Of a DNA stretch of 64,000 bases, positions 1 through 9,367 are shown piece by piece. This DNA is from Balneicella halophila (GTDB taxonomy: Bacteria; Bacteroidota; Bacteroidia; Bacteroidales; Balneicellaceae). Location: assembly GCF_003096835.1 (NCBI RefSeq), contig NZ_QENZ01000004.1, positions 186,001 to 250,000 on the forward strand. The letters run 5' to 3'. The translations under genes and the position numbers were made by a program. Each line of letters begins with the position of its first letter. The stretch's first letter is position 1. The notes beneath the pieces are model-generated. The model had not been told where the DNA came from, did no database searches, and worked only from the letters and a program-made list of their open reading frames with translations.

Positions 1-819
1 GCAGAGGATTTCATCATGGGAACTGCAAACGGAATGAGTCGTTTTGACCAAAAAATTCGCGTAGTCGTAGAGGGAGCCGAGTTTGCTGACTATTTCTGGC
101 CAGCAATGGAACAGTTTGTAGATACCAGTCATGATTATTGGCGTTCTAATGGTGCATTCTCACCAAATATCACTGTGCGTTTAGCTTCAGGAGGTTACAT
201 TGGTGGTGGATTGTACCATTCACAAAATATAGAAGCGACCCTTACCACTTTCCCTGGTTGTAGAGTTGTGTATCCTTCCTATGCTGATGATGCTGCCGGG
301 CTACTTCGTACGTGTATGCGTTCCAAAGGTTTAAACGTATTTATGGAGCCTAAAGCATTGTATAATGCACCTATAGCTGAGGCAGCAGTCCCAGAGGATT
401 TTGAAGTGCCGTTTGGCAAATGCCGTGTACGCAGAGAGGGAACTGATATGACCATTATAACTTATGGAAATACGACACATATGTGTGTGAGTGTTGCAGA
501 AGAAGTTGCCAAAGAAGAGGGTAAAGAAATTGAAGTGATTGATTTACGTTCGTTATTGCCATTGGACAAAGAAGGCATATTAAAGTCTGTGAAAAAAACC
601 AATAAGGTCTTAGTTGTACATGAAGACAAAGTGTTCAGTGGATTTGGTGCTGAGGTAGCTTCAATGATTGCTTCAGAAGCATTTGAACACTTAGATGCCC
701 CGGTAGAGCGTGTAGGATCAACCTTTACACCTGTAGGCTTTAATAGAATTTTAGAAAAAGCTATTTTGCCGAATGAGGAGAAAATTAAGGAAGCTGCAAC
801 CAAATTGCTCAAATTTTAA
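1..819 (+). CDS. 2-oxoisovalerate (branched-chain 2-oxoacid) dehydrogenase E1, C-terminal part (partial)
   Basis: The reading frame is open from base 1, so the gene starts upstream and only its last 272 codons are present. The sequence matches the thiamine-diphosphate E1 beta part: a pyrimidine-binding transketolase-like region, then a transketolase C-terminal domain from about codon 150 (ITYG, IEVIDLRSLLPLD, VVHED). E1 decarboxylates branched-chain 2-oxo acids and passes the acyl group to lipoyl-E2, feeding branched fatty acid synthesis and catabolism. In many Bacteroidota the alpha and beta parts are one fused protein; the missing 5' end prevents deciding whether this is the fused form or a separate beta subunit. 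The flavodoxin gene follows after 14 bp. Other 2-oxoacid dehydrogenases (pyruvate, acetoin) are possible but less likely. Confidence 0.85.
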   Translation, partial: AEDFIMGTANGMSRFDQKIRVVVEGAEFADYFWPAMEQFVDTSHDYWRSNGAFSPNITVRLASGGYIGGGLYHSQNIEATLTTFPGCRVVYPSYADDAAGLLRTCMRSKGLNVFMEPKALYNAPIAEAAVPEDFEVPFGKCRVRREGTDMTIITYGNTTHMCVSVAEEVAKEEGKEIEVIDLRSLLPLDKEGILKSVKKTNKVLVVHEDKVFSGFGAEVASMIASEAFEHLDAPVERVGSTFTPVGFNRILEKAILPNEEKIKEAATKLLKF

Positions 820-833
820 AAACATAGTAGAAA

Positions 834-1352
834 ATGAAGAAGATAGGTTTATATTATAATTTTGATACAGTAAAGACCAAGCGAGTTGCTAATAAAATAA
901 AGGAAGCTTTTGAAAATTCCGGGGAGTATGAAATCGTGGCTGTCGATGTAGATGAAAAATTGACAGAAGAGCAATTTATGGAATATGATTATATGCTTTT
1001 AGGAGCTGCTACATGGATGGATGGCGAATTGCCGTATTATTGGGATGAATTCGTTCCCGCTATGGAAGATTTAGACATGAACGGAAAACATATAGCTATT
1101 TTTGGTTTAGGAGACCAAAAAAACGGTACCGAAAATTTCCAAGATGCTATTGGCCTTTTAGGATATTTGTTGGAAGATAGAGGAGCTAAACTCTATGGAT
1201 TTACAAATACCGAAGGCTATGAATTTGAAGAATCATATGGCGTTAGAGACGACAAATTCATGGGACTTTCTATTGATATTGAAAACCAAGCTGCCTTGAC
1301 AGACGAGCGCATAGAAGCTTGGGTAAAACAATTGCAAGAAGAAGGATTTTAA
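834..1352 (+). CDS. Long-chain flavodoxin with atypical phosphate loop
   Basis: A 172-residue FMN electron carrier of the long-chain flavodoxin family, acting in the cytoplasm as a ferredoxin substitute. The W-containing 50s-loop (ATWMDGELPYYWDEF) and the 90s-loop (FGLGDQ..GTENF) that sandwich the isoalloxazine ring are present, and the length is normal. The N-terminal phosphate loop, usually S/T-x-T-G-x-T, reads F-D-T-V-K-T, so the conserved glycine is valine. It begins at an ATG 14 bp after the dehydrogenase gene, so co-transcription is likely. A strong terminator follows. The family call is firm; whether FMN phosphate is bound in the classical way is uncertain. Confidence 0.88.
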   Translation: MKKIGLYYNFDTVKTKRVANKIKEAFENSGEYEIVAVDVDEKLTEEQFMEYDYMLLGAATWMDGELPYYWDEFVPAMEDLDMNGKHIAIFGLGDQKNGTENFQDAIGLLGYLLEDRGAKLYGFTNTEGYEFEESYGVRDDKFMGLSIDIENQAALTDERIEAWVKQLQEEGF

Positions 1353-1380
1353 GAAGAATAACTTTTTACTTTTATGAAGG

Positions 1381-1406
1381 AGGAGACCGTCGCGGTCTCC
1401 TTTTTT
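1381..1406 (+). terminator. Rho-independent terminator after flavodoxin
   Basis: An 8-bp GC-rich perfect stem (GGAGACCG / CGGTCTCC) with a 3-base loop is followed by six T residues, 29 bp after the flavodoxin stop codon. Confidence 0.9.
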
Positions 1407-1429
1407 GTGGAAATTTCGAAGAAATAACT

Positions 1430-1437
1430 TATCTTTG
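1430..1437 (+). promoter_or_regulatory. -7 box (TATCTTTG) for tRNA-Leu
   Basis: An exact match to the Bacteroidota TAnnTTTG -7 element, 18 bp before the tRNA 5' end. A TTTG at 1404-1407, 22 bp upstream, could serve as the -33 element, although it overlaps the T-run of the preceding terminator. Confidence 0.65.
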
Positions 1438-1455
1438 CGCCACCAAAAAACACTT

Positions 1456-1540
1456 ACCCAGGTGGTGGAATTGGTAGACACGCTAGGTTGAGGGCCTAGT
1501 GCCTATTGTTGGCGTGCGGGTTCAAGTCCCGCTCTGGGTA
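1456..1540 (+). tRNA. tRNA-Leu (anticodon GAG)
   Basis: A class II tRNA of 85 bases that folds fully. The acceptor strands ACCCAGG and TCTGGGT pair (one G-T). The D-arm carries AATTGGTAGA. The anticodon stem CTAGG/CCTAG encloses TTGAGGG, giving anticodon GAG at 1490-1492. A variable arm and a T-arm GCGGG-TTCAAGT-CCCGC follow. The discriminator base is A. CCA is not encoded and must be added after transcription. It decodes CUC/CUU leucine codons. Confidence 0.96.
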
Positions 1541-1556
1541 CATCGGCAAAGATAAA

Positions 1557-1592
1557 AGACGTTAACTGTTAGTTAGTTAGCGTCTTTTTTTC
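1557..1592 (+). terminator. Terminator after tRNA-Leu
   Basis: The stem AGACGTTAAC pairs with GTTAGCGTCT (10 bp, one G-T pair), followed by a run of T. It sits 16 bp past the tRNA and before the convergent Gre-type gene. Confidence 0.85.
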
Positions 1593-1596
1593 ATTA

Positions 1597-2094
1597 CTAC
1601 TCAATCGCTTTTACCTTCATTGCTCTATCGCTTTTGGGAGTTTTTAGGTTAAATTGGTCCCCTACTTTTTTGTTCATCAAAACTCTGGCGATAGGGGAAA
1701 GAAAGGAAACTTTATTTTTAGAGATGTCAGCTTCATCTACACCTACGATTTGGTAATGTTGTTCGTCACTATCATCTTCCATGCAAATGGTTACTGTAGC
1801 TCCAAAATGAACCGTATCTTTCGGTTGATTCTCTAAGTCAATAACTATTGCCGAGTTGATACGCTTTACCAGCAAATCCAAATTGGCTCGTATATGATTT
1901 ATCTGCACACGATTTTTTTCAGCATTCTCTGTTTTCAGTTTTTCACGCTTAGCAATCAATTGCTTTTGTTCTTCCTCTAATTCCTCTAGTCCATTCGGTG
2001 TTACGTAGTTCGTAACACCATTAGGAATAGGTGCTCTGGGTACTACCAATGGTACCTCCTCTTGGTCGCTTTCTTTTACAAATCCTCTACTCAT
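1597..2094 (-). CDS. GreA/GreB-type transcript cleavage factor
   Basis: A 165-residue protein. Residues about 35-90 form the antiparallel coiled coil that enters the RNA polymerase secondary channel. Residues about 95-165 form the FKBP-like C-terminal domain (VHFGATVTI, YQIVG, SPIARVLMNKKVGD), typical of the family. Gre factors stimulate cleavage of backtracked RNA. When ENAE is aligned with the GreA tip motif GDLxENAEY, the acid corresponding to GreA Asp41 is leucine, while the following Glu is kept. The N-terminal extension (MSRGFVKE) is, as I recall, a Bacteroidota-type feature. It is a single gene, convergent with the tRNA, and has its own -7 box at 2123-2130. It could act as a Gre-like regulator rather than a full cleavage factor. 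Confidence 0.85.
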   Translation of the reverse strand: MSRGFVKESDQEEVPLVVPRAPIPNGVTNYVTPNGLEELEEEQKQLIAKREKLKTENAEKNRVQINHIRANLDLLVKRINSAIVIDLENQPKDTVHFGATVTICMEDDSDEQHYQIVGVDEADISKNKVSFLSPIARVLMNKKVGDQFNLKTPKSDRAMKVKAIE

Positions 2095-2122
2095 AAAAAA
2101 TCCTCTTATTTGTCGTCTTAAC

Positions 2123-2130
2123 CAAAGATA
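2123..2130 (-). promoter_or_regulatory. -7 box (TATCTTTG) for the Gre-type gene
   Basis: Read on the minus strand this is TATCTTTG, 28 bp before the ATG at 2094, matching the Bacteroidota TAnnTTTG consensus. Confidence 0.65.
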
Positions 2131-2217
2131 CTAAAAAATAAATGTTAAATTTATACAGAATCTAATGTTCTGATTGTCAACATAAAATATTTATGCAATT
2201 TCTTACAAGTATTGCCC

Positions 2218-2225
2218 TATTTTTG
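2218..2225 (+). promoter_or_regulatory. -7 box (TATTTTTG) for tamB operon
   Basis: TATTTTTG fits TAnnTTTG and lies 77 bp before the TTG start of tamB. No clear -33 element is seen. The rest of the 2095-2302 intergenic region is AT-rich with no other recognisable signal. Confidence 0.5.
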
Positions 2226-2302
2226 TAGCAATAGCAATTTTATATGTATTTTAGAGAATTCAAGATTTTTTTAAGACGATTAACTAACTTAATATACCTG
2301 GA

Positions 2303-5300
2303 TTGAAAAAGACCGTACTTAAAATAATAAAGATAATTGGCTATATTTTACTTACCATCTTTGCATTATTAATATTAGCAATTCTGCTATTACGTTTACC
2401 ATCAGTACAAAATAAAGTGAAGAACTATGCGTTAGATTTTCTACATGAGAAGATTGATACGGAAGTTTCATTGGAAAAATTGTATGTGAGTTTTCCAAGT
2501 GGTGTAGCCATAGAAAACATATACTTGGAAGACCAAAATGCGGACACGTTGCTCTATGCTGATAAAATAGATGTTGGGATTAATCTTCCTGATTTGTTGA
2601 ATAATAAACTAACGCTTTCTTCGATTGACATGAAGAAATTACGAGCAAATGTTCATCGAAATGAGGAGGGAGTTTTTAACTTTGATTACATTATTGAGGC
2701 ATTTGCTTCACCAGATACAACCACTACAGAGCAGGAACCCTGGGAGATTTCTGTAGGTGATATTGATCTTGAAGACATAGGAGTAACTTTTCAAGACGAA
2801 TATGAGAAAAATGACATAAGTGCTTTTTTTCAGGACTTAGAAGTTGCCGTGGATGATTTTGATTTAGAGAACCAAGAGTTCGATATTGATGATTTATTCT
2901 TTGCCCATGCAACTATAAATGTGAATTTATTTATGCCAGAGGAAGAAATTACCGAAGAAGAAGTCGCTGAAGAGGTTTCTGAACCAGTGGAAGAAAAGAA
3001 AAAAGCGCCTCTAACTGTGATTTTGGATGATTTGGAACTGGAAGATGTAAAGGTTCAATACAATAATACCGCAATACCTCAAAAGGGGGAAGGTATAGAT
3101 TTCAATCACTTAGATTTTCAAGAAATTACTCTTTCAATGAAGGATTTTAAGATGCAGGATGGCACTTTTGAAGGAGAAATCAATAAGGCAAGAGTTATTG
3201 AGCAAAATCACTTGACAATCCGAGAGTTGGAGACCCAATTTAAATATGCTAAAAATGAAGCCTATCTGAAAGACCTGTTGTTGAAAACAGATCGTTCTGT
3301 TGTGAGAGATGAAGTAATACTTTCTTATGATAATATGTCACAACTTTCTGAAGATATTGCTAAGGTGGAAATTGTAGCGAATATCGATGAGAGTAAGATT
3401 AGTTTTGCTGATTTATTAGATTTTATGCCTTCATTAAGAAAAAATCCTCCATTTACTGAATACCCGAATGCAACGCTACATTTTGATACAGAGATAGATG
3501 GAAACATTGGCGATTTGAATATACAACATCTCACTGCTCATGGAGTTGGCGACTTGCAACTCTCAGCAAATGGTATTGTTAAAAATGCTACCGATACTGA
3601 TAATTTGTATTTTGACTTGAATATAGAAAATATTTCAGGTTCTTCAACAACTATTAAAAAGCTAAGTCCACCGCAAACTATTCCTGATAATATAAGTTTG
3701 CCATCTAAAATTAAACTTTCTGGAACAGCAAAAGGGTCAACGAAGGAAGTTGAAGCAGACTTGGCACTAAAAACATCAGAAGGTGATGCCTCTGTGCTCG
3801 CAGATGTGAATATAATGCAAGAAAACAAAGAGGAATATGACATAAAATTACACTTAAATGAATTTAATGTTGGAAAAGTTATTCAAAATGAAGAATTAGG
3901 AAACATTTCAGCAAATATTTCAGCCAAGGGTAAGAGTTTTGATTTTAAGAACGCGGATGCAGACCTTACAGGTACAGTTGATTCACTAACTTACAAAGGA
4001 TATCGCTACGAAAATATGAACCTGAAAGGCAAGCTGGTGCAAGGAAAATATGATGTTCAGTTGGAGTCAAAAGATGAAAATGCAAACATGACATTGTATG
4101 CTGAAGGTCGTATTACGGAAGATAAACCTACGCTTAATCTAAAAGGGGGCATAAAAAAACTCGATTTGCAAAAGCTGAATTTCAATGAAAAGCCCCTGAT
4201 TCTTGCAGGTGATTTGAAAGGTGACTTTTCAAACATCAACCCTGATGATTTAAATGGAAACTTCTCACTTACAAATTTTGCTCTTTCTGATGCGAAAGAT
4301 GTCTATCCACTACAAGATATTCATCTGAATGCAGTAGCTACGGATGATAGTAATACAATAAGTTTGACTTCGCAAATTGCTGAGGTGGAACTTTCAGGAG
4401 ACTATAAGCTCACTGAAATTTTTACTGCTTTGACACATACACTTAATAGCTATTACCAATTTCAAGAGGCTACAGCTCAAGATACGCTAACGCCCCATCA
4501 GCATATGGATTTTGACATTCGAATCCTCTATGATGACCTTGTTGAAAAATTCGTTCCAAATTTAAAAGGTTTTGAGACTATGGAACTGCAAGGGAGTTAT
4601 GATGTTGATAGTCAGTTGATAAAGGTAGATGGGGAAATACCAAACATTACATATGGCAACAATCACATTGAAAATGGGAAAATTGCTATTAATACTGATA
4701 ATGATGCTTTGACCTATGAATTGTTAGTTGAAATGCTGTATAGCGAGAGTTTCCAACTGCATGAATTTAGTACATCAGGACAAGTTGCCAGTAATACGAT
4801 AGACTTTAAAATTAGCACAGAAAAGCCCAAGGGAACAACCGAATTATTATTGGCTGGAGATGTAAAAGCAGAGGATGACGGTCACTATATTTCATTAGAC
4901 GCTGACGGAGTGAAATTGAATACCGAAAAGTGGAATATCAGTGAGAAAAACTTTATAAAATTAGAAGATAATGGCACTGTTACTGCTGAAAATTTTAAAC
5001 TTACGAATGGCGATAGTGCATTAAGTTTAGAAACATCGAAATCAGAAACAGAAAAGCATTTAAAGATTGACTTTGTGAACTTTGATGTAGCTACACTTAC
5101 AAAGATGATACAGAAAGACAAGTTGTTGGCTAGTGGTACAACAAATGGTTCTGTAACTTTTGAAGATTTACAACAAGAAACAAAGCTAAAATCAGATTTA
5201 GAGATAACAGACTTGCATATTTATGAGCAATTAGTGGGGACTATTGATGCAGAGATAACAACTGAAAGCGCTAATGTTTTTGATATTAACGTAGCCTTAA

Positions 5301-7042
5301 GTGATAATGATAATGATGTAAAAATTACAGGAGATTATAACACCTCGAGCTCTTCATTTGATTTGTTGGTTGATATGAGAAAACTGCAAATGCAGAGTTT
5401 AGAAGGAGTTTCTATGGGACAAATAAAGGAAACCGAAGGTTACTTATCAGGCAAGCTGGATGTGGAAGGAAGCGCCACTGAACCAAAGATTACAGGGCAA
5501 GTAAAGTTTAATGATGTAGGATTAAAAGTGGTACAGTCGGGCAGTAATTTCAGAAACATCAATGAAGAGGTTCGCTTTACCCAACAGGGAATCGTATTCA
5601 ATGATTTTAAATTGAATGATGAAAGCGGTGATTATCTCCTCATCAATGGTAAAATCCTAACTGATGATTATAGAGATTATGCTTTTGACTTACGATTGGA
5701 AGCTGATGATTTCAAAGTGGTAGATTCTGAAGAGGATAACGACCAAATGATGTATGGTGTTTTAGCGATAGATACAAGGCTGAATATTGGAGGTGATTTA
5801 AATATGCCTAAAGTAGATGGTACGATTGATATTACCGATGTCACAGATTTTACATTTGTTCTTCCTCAAGATTCACCAACCCTAGAAGAGCGTGAGGGGA
5901 TTGTTCGATTTGTAGATAAAGATTTGCCATTAAAAGAAACCTTAAAGCCCGATAGCCTTACCAGCGAAACGAACTTGAAGGGAATGGACGTGAAAGTTGA
6001 AATAAGCATCACAGAAGATGCTAAGATTTCGTTAATCATAGACAAGGCAACAGGAGACTTTGTGAAACTACAGGGTGATGCAGAACTCTCTGGTGGAATT
6101 GATCCTTCTGGTAAAACGACTTTGGTTGGCGTCTACGAAGTGAGTGACGGAGCTTATGAATTGAATTTAGGCATGCTCAATAGAAAATTTGACATCAAAG
6201 AAGGAAGCACGATTATTTGGAATGGAGAACCGTTGAGTGCAGAAATGGACATTACAGCAAATTATAGAATAGAAGCAGCACCAATAGATTTACTGCAACA
6301 CCAATTAAGTGGCTTACCACCATCTACATACAATACATACAAGCAGCGTATTCCATTTAATACATTGTTGATGATGAAAGGTGATTTGATGAAACCTGAT
6401 ATTCAATTTGATATTAATGTAGATGAAGAAGAGGCATCTGTCTCATCATCTGTATTGGATAATACCAAAACCAAATTGCAACAAATCCGACAAAATGAAT
6501 CAGAACTCAACAAACAAGTCTTTGCACTATTATTATTAAACAGATTCATTGGAGAGAATCCATTTTCTAGTGAATCAGAAACTTCTGCCGGGACGATGGC
6601 TCGCCAGAGTGTGAGTCGTATTTTGTCACAACAGCTCAATAATCTAGCTTCAGACTTAATCACAGGAGTCGATGTTGATTTTGACTTTAACTCGTATGAT
6701 GATTATACGCAAGGACATAAAAACACACGTACCGATTTGAATTTGGGTGTAAGTAAACGTCTATTGAATGATCGGTTGAAAATTACCGTCGGTAGTAAGT
6801 TTGGGATAGAAGGAGAAGCTCGTAAAAATGAAGAACTTACGAATATTGCCGGTGATTTAACGATTGACTATATGCTTTCTAAAAATGGCAGATATCTTTT
6901 GAGAGCTTTCAGAAAGAATGACTACGAAGTAGTACTTCAAGGTCAAATTATTGAAACTGGGTTAGGCTTCATTATTACCTTAGATTTTGATGAGTTTAGA
7001 GATATTTTTCACAAGAGTAAAGAAAAAAAAGAAGAAGATTAG
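2303..7042 (+). CDS. tamB: Translocation and assembly module protein TamB (DUF490/AsmA-like)
   Basis: A 1579-residue inner-membrane-anchored periplasmic protein. Residues about 8-30 form one hydrophobic anchor. The rest is repetitive beta-rich sequence expected to form the long lipid-conducting groove, ending in the TamB C-terminal domain (about 1150-1560). TamB proteins bridge inner and outer membranes and are implicated in phospholipid transport and barrel assembly. The start is TTG: an in-frame TAA lies at 2285-2287 with no ATG between, and the TTG directly precedes a Lys-Lys-hydrophobic anchor. An acidic Glu-rich linker lies near residues 213-235. tamL follows after 3 bp, so the two are clearly co-transcribed and probably act as partners. 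Confidence 0.93.
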   Translation: MKKTVLKIIKIIGYILLTIFALLILAILLLRLPSVQNKVKNYALDFLHEKIDTEVSLEKLYVSFPSGVAIENIYLEDQNADTLLYADKIDVGINLPDLLNNKLTLSSIDMKKLRANVHRNEEGVFNFDYIIEAFASPDTTTTEQEPWEISVGDIDLEDIGVTFQDEYEKNDISAFFQDLEVAVDDFDLENQEFDIDDLFFAHATINVNLFMPEEEITEEEVAEEVSEPVEEKKKAPLTVILDDLELEDVKVQYNNTAIPQKGEGIDFNHLDFQEITLSMKDFKMQDGTFEGEINKARVIEQNHLTIRELETQFKYAKNEAYLKDLLLKTDRSVVRDEVILSYDNMSQLSEDIAKVEIVANIDESKISFADLLDFMPSLRKNPPFTEYPNATLHFDTEIDGNIGDLNIQHLTAHGVGDLQLSANGIVKNATDTDNLYFDLNIENISGSSTTIKKLSPPQTIPDNISLPSKIKLSGTAKGSTKEVEADLALKTSEGDASVLADVNIMQENKEEYDIKLHLNEFNVGKVIQNEELGNISANISAKGKSFDFKNADADLTGTVDSLTYKGYRYENMNLKGKLVQGKYDVQLESKDENANMTLYAEGRITEDKPTLNLKGGIKKLDLQKLNFNEKPLILAGDLKGDFSNINPDDLNGNFSLTNFALSDAKDVYPLQDIHLNAVATDDSNTISLTSQIAEVELSGDYKLTEIFTALTHTLNSYYQFQEATAQDTLTPHQHMDFDIRILYDDLVEKFVPNLKGFETMELQGSYDVDSQLIKVDGEIPNITYGNNHIENGKIAINTDNDALTYELLVEMLYSESFQLHEFSTSGQVASNTIDFKISTEKPKGTTELLLAGDVKAEDDGHYISLDADGVKLNTEKWNISEKNFIKLEDNGTVTAENFKLTNGDSALSLETSKSETEKHLKIDFVNFDVATLTKMIQKDKLLASGTTNGSVTFEDLQQETKLKSDLEITDLHIYEQLVGTIDAEITTESANVFDINVALSDNDNDVKITGDYNTSSSSFDLLVDMRKLQMQSLEGVSMGQIKETEGYLSGKLDVEGSATEPKITGQVKFNDVGLKVVQSGSNFRNINEEVRFTQQGIVFNDFKLNDESGDYLLINGKILTDDYRDYAFDLRLEADDFKVVDSEEDNDQMMYGVLAIDTRLNIGGDLNMPKVDGTIDITDVTDFTFVLPQDSPTLEEREGIVRFVDKDLPLKETLKPDSLTSETNLKGMDVKVEISITEDAKISLIIDKATGDFVKLQGDAELSGGIDPSGKTTLVGVYEVSDGAYELNLGMLNRKFDIKEGSTIIWNGEPLSAEMDITANYRIEAAPIDLLQHQLSGLPPSTYNTYKQRIPFNTLLMMKGDLMKPDIQFDINVDEEEASVSSSVLDNTKTKLQQIRQNESELNKQVFALLLLNRFIGENPFSSESETSAGTMARQSVSRILSQQLNNLASDLITGVDVDFDFNSYDDYTQGHKNTRTDLNLGVSKRLLNDRLKITVGSKFGIEGEARKNEELTNIAGDLTIDYMLSKNGRYLLRAFRKNDYEVVLQGQIIETGLGFIITLDFDEFRDIFHKSKEKKEED

Positions 7043-7045
7043 ACG

Positions 7046-9355
7046 ATGAATAGACAGTTTTACTATATCTTAATTATAAGTGCTTTTTCTTTGGGAATCA
7101 TCTCCTGCGGAACTTCCAAATTAGAAAAAGGAGAACATTTATATACAGGGGCTGATATTGAGATCGTAACAGATTCACTATCAAAGAAAGAAAAGAAAGA
7201 GTTGAAAGAGGGAATCAAAGAGAATTTGACTCCAAAGCCTAATACCAGCTTTTTAGGACTAAGACCTAAACTGTTTATTGGAAATCTTGTGGGTGAGACT
7301 AAAAAGAATAAAGGCATCAAGCACTGGATAAAAACAAAATTGGGTGAAGAACCGGTGCTTTTGCAGGATGTTGATAGGGTATTTAATAATGATATCGCTG
7401 TGAACTATGCTGAGAATAAAGGTTATTTCAATGCTAGAGCCTCCTATGAAACCAAGCAAAAGAATAAAACGGCAGAGGTTAAATATACATTAAAGCCTGG
7501 ACAGCGTTATATAATTAAAGATTTTACTTACGAGCTGGATTCAACAACAATCGGGAAAGCAATAGCAGAGGTTGCTGATAAGACGTTCATTAAAAAAGAT
7601 AATCCATTTGATTTGGATGTAATTAAAGCTGAACGGGAACGAGTGGACGCACTTTTGAAGGAAAGAGGTTTCTATTTTTTTAGTCCCGATCATCTCATTG
7701 TAGAAGCAGATAGTACGGTAACTGAAGATGCAGAGGTGAGTATGAAGGCTATGTTGAAAGAAACTACGCCTGAATTAGCTAAAAAGAAATTTCGCATCAA
7801 TAAGGTGGTCGTTTTTGCCGATTACAATGTTAATGAATTAACTCGTAAAGGCTATGAAATTCCGTATAATACAGATTCTTTAGAGATTTACGATCAAATG
7901 TACATCATCGATCCTGACAATAGATTTAATCCTAAGATGTTTGACAATTCTTTACAGTTTGAAACAGGTGAGATTTATAGTAGGAAAGATCATAATTTGA
8001 CCTTATACCGTCTGAATAGTCTCGGTGTTTACAAGTTTGTAAAGAATGAATTTTTTATTGCAGACTCTGCAAAAAACTTATTTGATGTTTATTATCTGCT
8101 GACACCCAATGAAATGCAGACTTTACGTTTAGAGACTACTGCTAAAAGTAATTCTGCAGACTTTGTTGGTGGCGAGGTAAATCTGAATTGGACACATCGT
8201 AATATTTTCAAGAGGGCAGAACAATTACGCTTTTCAACCTATACATCCTTAGGCATGCAGGTGGGCGGTAAACGTGACGATAATAATATTTACAAAACAG
8301 GTGCGAGTCTTGAGTTATCAATCCCTAGACTAATAACACCTTTTAAGTTGGATGTTTCTGGTGGTTTTGTACCTAGGACGAATGCTAAAATTGGGTATGA
8401 GTATATCAACAGATCGAGTTTGTACGCTTTGCATAATTTCAATACTTCTTTTGGATATTTATGGAAACACAATCGCAGGATAGAGCATGAGCTTAAACTT
8501 TTTGATGTTTCTTTAGTGTATTCCCAAAACGTTACAGATAAGTACAAAGATTTGATGGAAGATAATCCTGTTTTGCAAAGAGTAGTTGAAGATCAATTAA
8601 TTTTTGGACCAATTTACAGCTTTACTTATACCACCACAATGTATCCTAAGCGGAATACCGTTTATTATAGAGGGATGATTGACTTGGCTGGAAACATTAC
8701 TGGCTTGGTTACTGGAGCAGATGCTAAAGAAGATAAGCAAAAGGAGATTTTTGATATACCATTTAGTCAGTTTGCAAAAATGGAACATGATTTTCGATAT
8801 TATCATGATTTTTCAAAGAGACATAGTATTGCAACCCGCTTAATAGCAGGAATTGCTTATCCATATGGTAACTCAGAATACATTCCTTTTTCGAGACAAT
8901 TTTTTGCTGGTGGTACAAATAGCGTAAGAGCATTTAGAGCTAGAACCCTAGGACCGGGTAGTTATAATCCTGAAGACCAAGATGCTTCATTTTTCTTTGA
9001 TCAAGGAGGCGATATTCGTTTAGAGATGAATCTAGAATATCGAGCCAAGTTGTGGAAGTTTTTAAATTTTGCAGCCTTTGTCGATGCTGGCAATATCTGG
9101 CTAGTAAATGAAGATGAAGAAAGGCCAGGTGGAAAATTTTCTAAGAATTGGTATAAGGAAATAGCTATGGGAGCAGGTCTCGGTGTGCGTTTTGATTTCA
9201 GTATTTTAATTTTAAGGTTGGACTTAGCTATACCGATTAGAGTACCTTACTATGCTGAGGACGAACGCTGGCGTTTTGATGATATTGATTTAGGAGACAG
9301 CCAGTGGAGAAAAGATAACTTAATGTTGAATATAGCCATTGGATATCCATTTTAA
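7046..9355 (+). CDS. tamL: Translocation and assembly module lipoprotein TamL (TamA/BamA-like, Omp85 family)
   Basis: A 769-residue Omp85-type outer-membrane barrel. The N terminus is a lipoprotein signal peptide with lipobox IISC (Cys21), the feature that distinguishes TamL from TamA. POTRA-like regions span roughly residues 25-370 and the C-terminal half is a 16-strand-type barrel. The conserved loop-6 region reads GGTNSVRAFRARTLGPGSY, with RA where canonical Omp85 proteins have RG; I believe this is usual for the Bacteroidota branch. It starts 3 bp after tamB and is followed 12 bp later by yihY. Predicted role: outer-membrane partner of TamB in envelope assembly. A general BamA-like function cannot be excluded. 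Confidence 0.92.
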   Translation: MNRQFYYILIISAFSLGIISCGTSKLEKGEHLYTGADIEIVTDSLSKKEKKELKEGIKENLTPKPNTSFLGLRPKLFIGNLVGETKKNKGIKHWIKTKLGEEPVLLQDVDRVFNNDIAVNYAENKGYFNARASYETKQKNKTAEVKYTLKPGQRYIIKDFTYELDSTTIGKAIAEVADKTFIKKDNPFDLDVIKAERERVDALLKERGFYFFSPDHLIVEADSTVTEDAEVSMKAMLKETTPELAKKKFRINKVVVFADYNVNELTRKGYEIPYNTDSLEIYDQMYIIDPDNRFNPKMFDNSLQFETGEIYSRKDHNLTLYRLNSLGVYKFVKNEFFIADSAKNLFDVYYLLTPNEMQTLRLETTAKSNSADFVGGEVNLNWTHRNIFKRAEQLRFSTYTSLGMQVGGKRDDNNIYKTGASLELSIPRLITPFKLDVSGGFVPRTNAKIGYEYINRSSLYALHNFNTSFGYLWKHNRRIEHELKLFDVSLVYSQNVTDKYKDLMEDNPVLQRVVEDQLIFGPIYSFTYTTTMYPKRNTVYYRGMIDLAGNITGLVTGADAKEDKQKEIFDIPFSQFAKMEHDFRYYHDFSKRHSIATRLIAGIAYPYGNSEYIPFSRQFFAGGTNSVRAFRARTLGPGSYNPEDQDASFFFDQGGDIRLEMNLEYRAKLWKFLNFAAFVDAGNIWLVNEDEERPGGKFSKNWYKEIAMGAGLGVRFDFSILILRLDLAIPIRVPYYAEDERWRFDDIDLGDSQWRKDNLMLNIAIGYPF

Positions 9356-9367
9356 CGCGATTAAATT

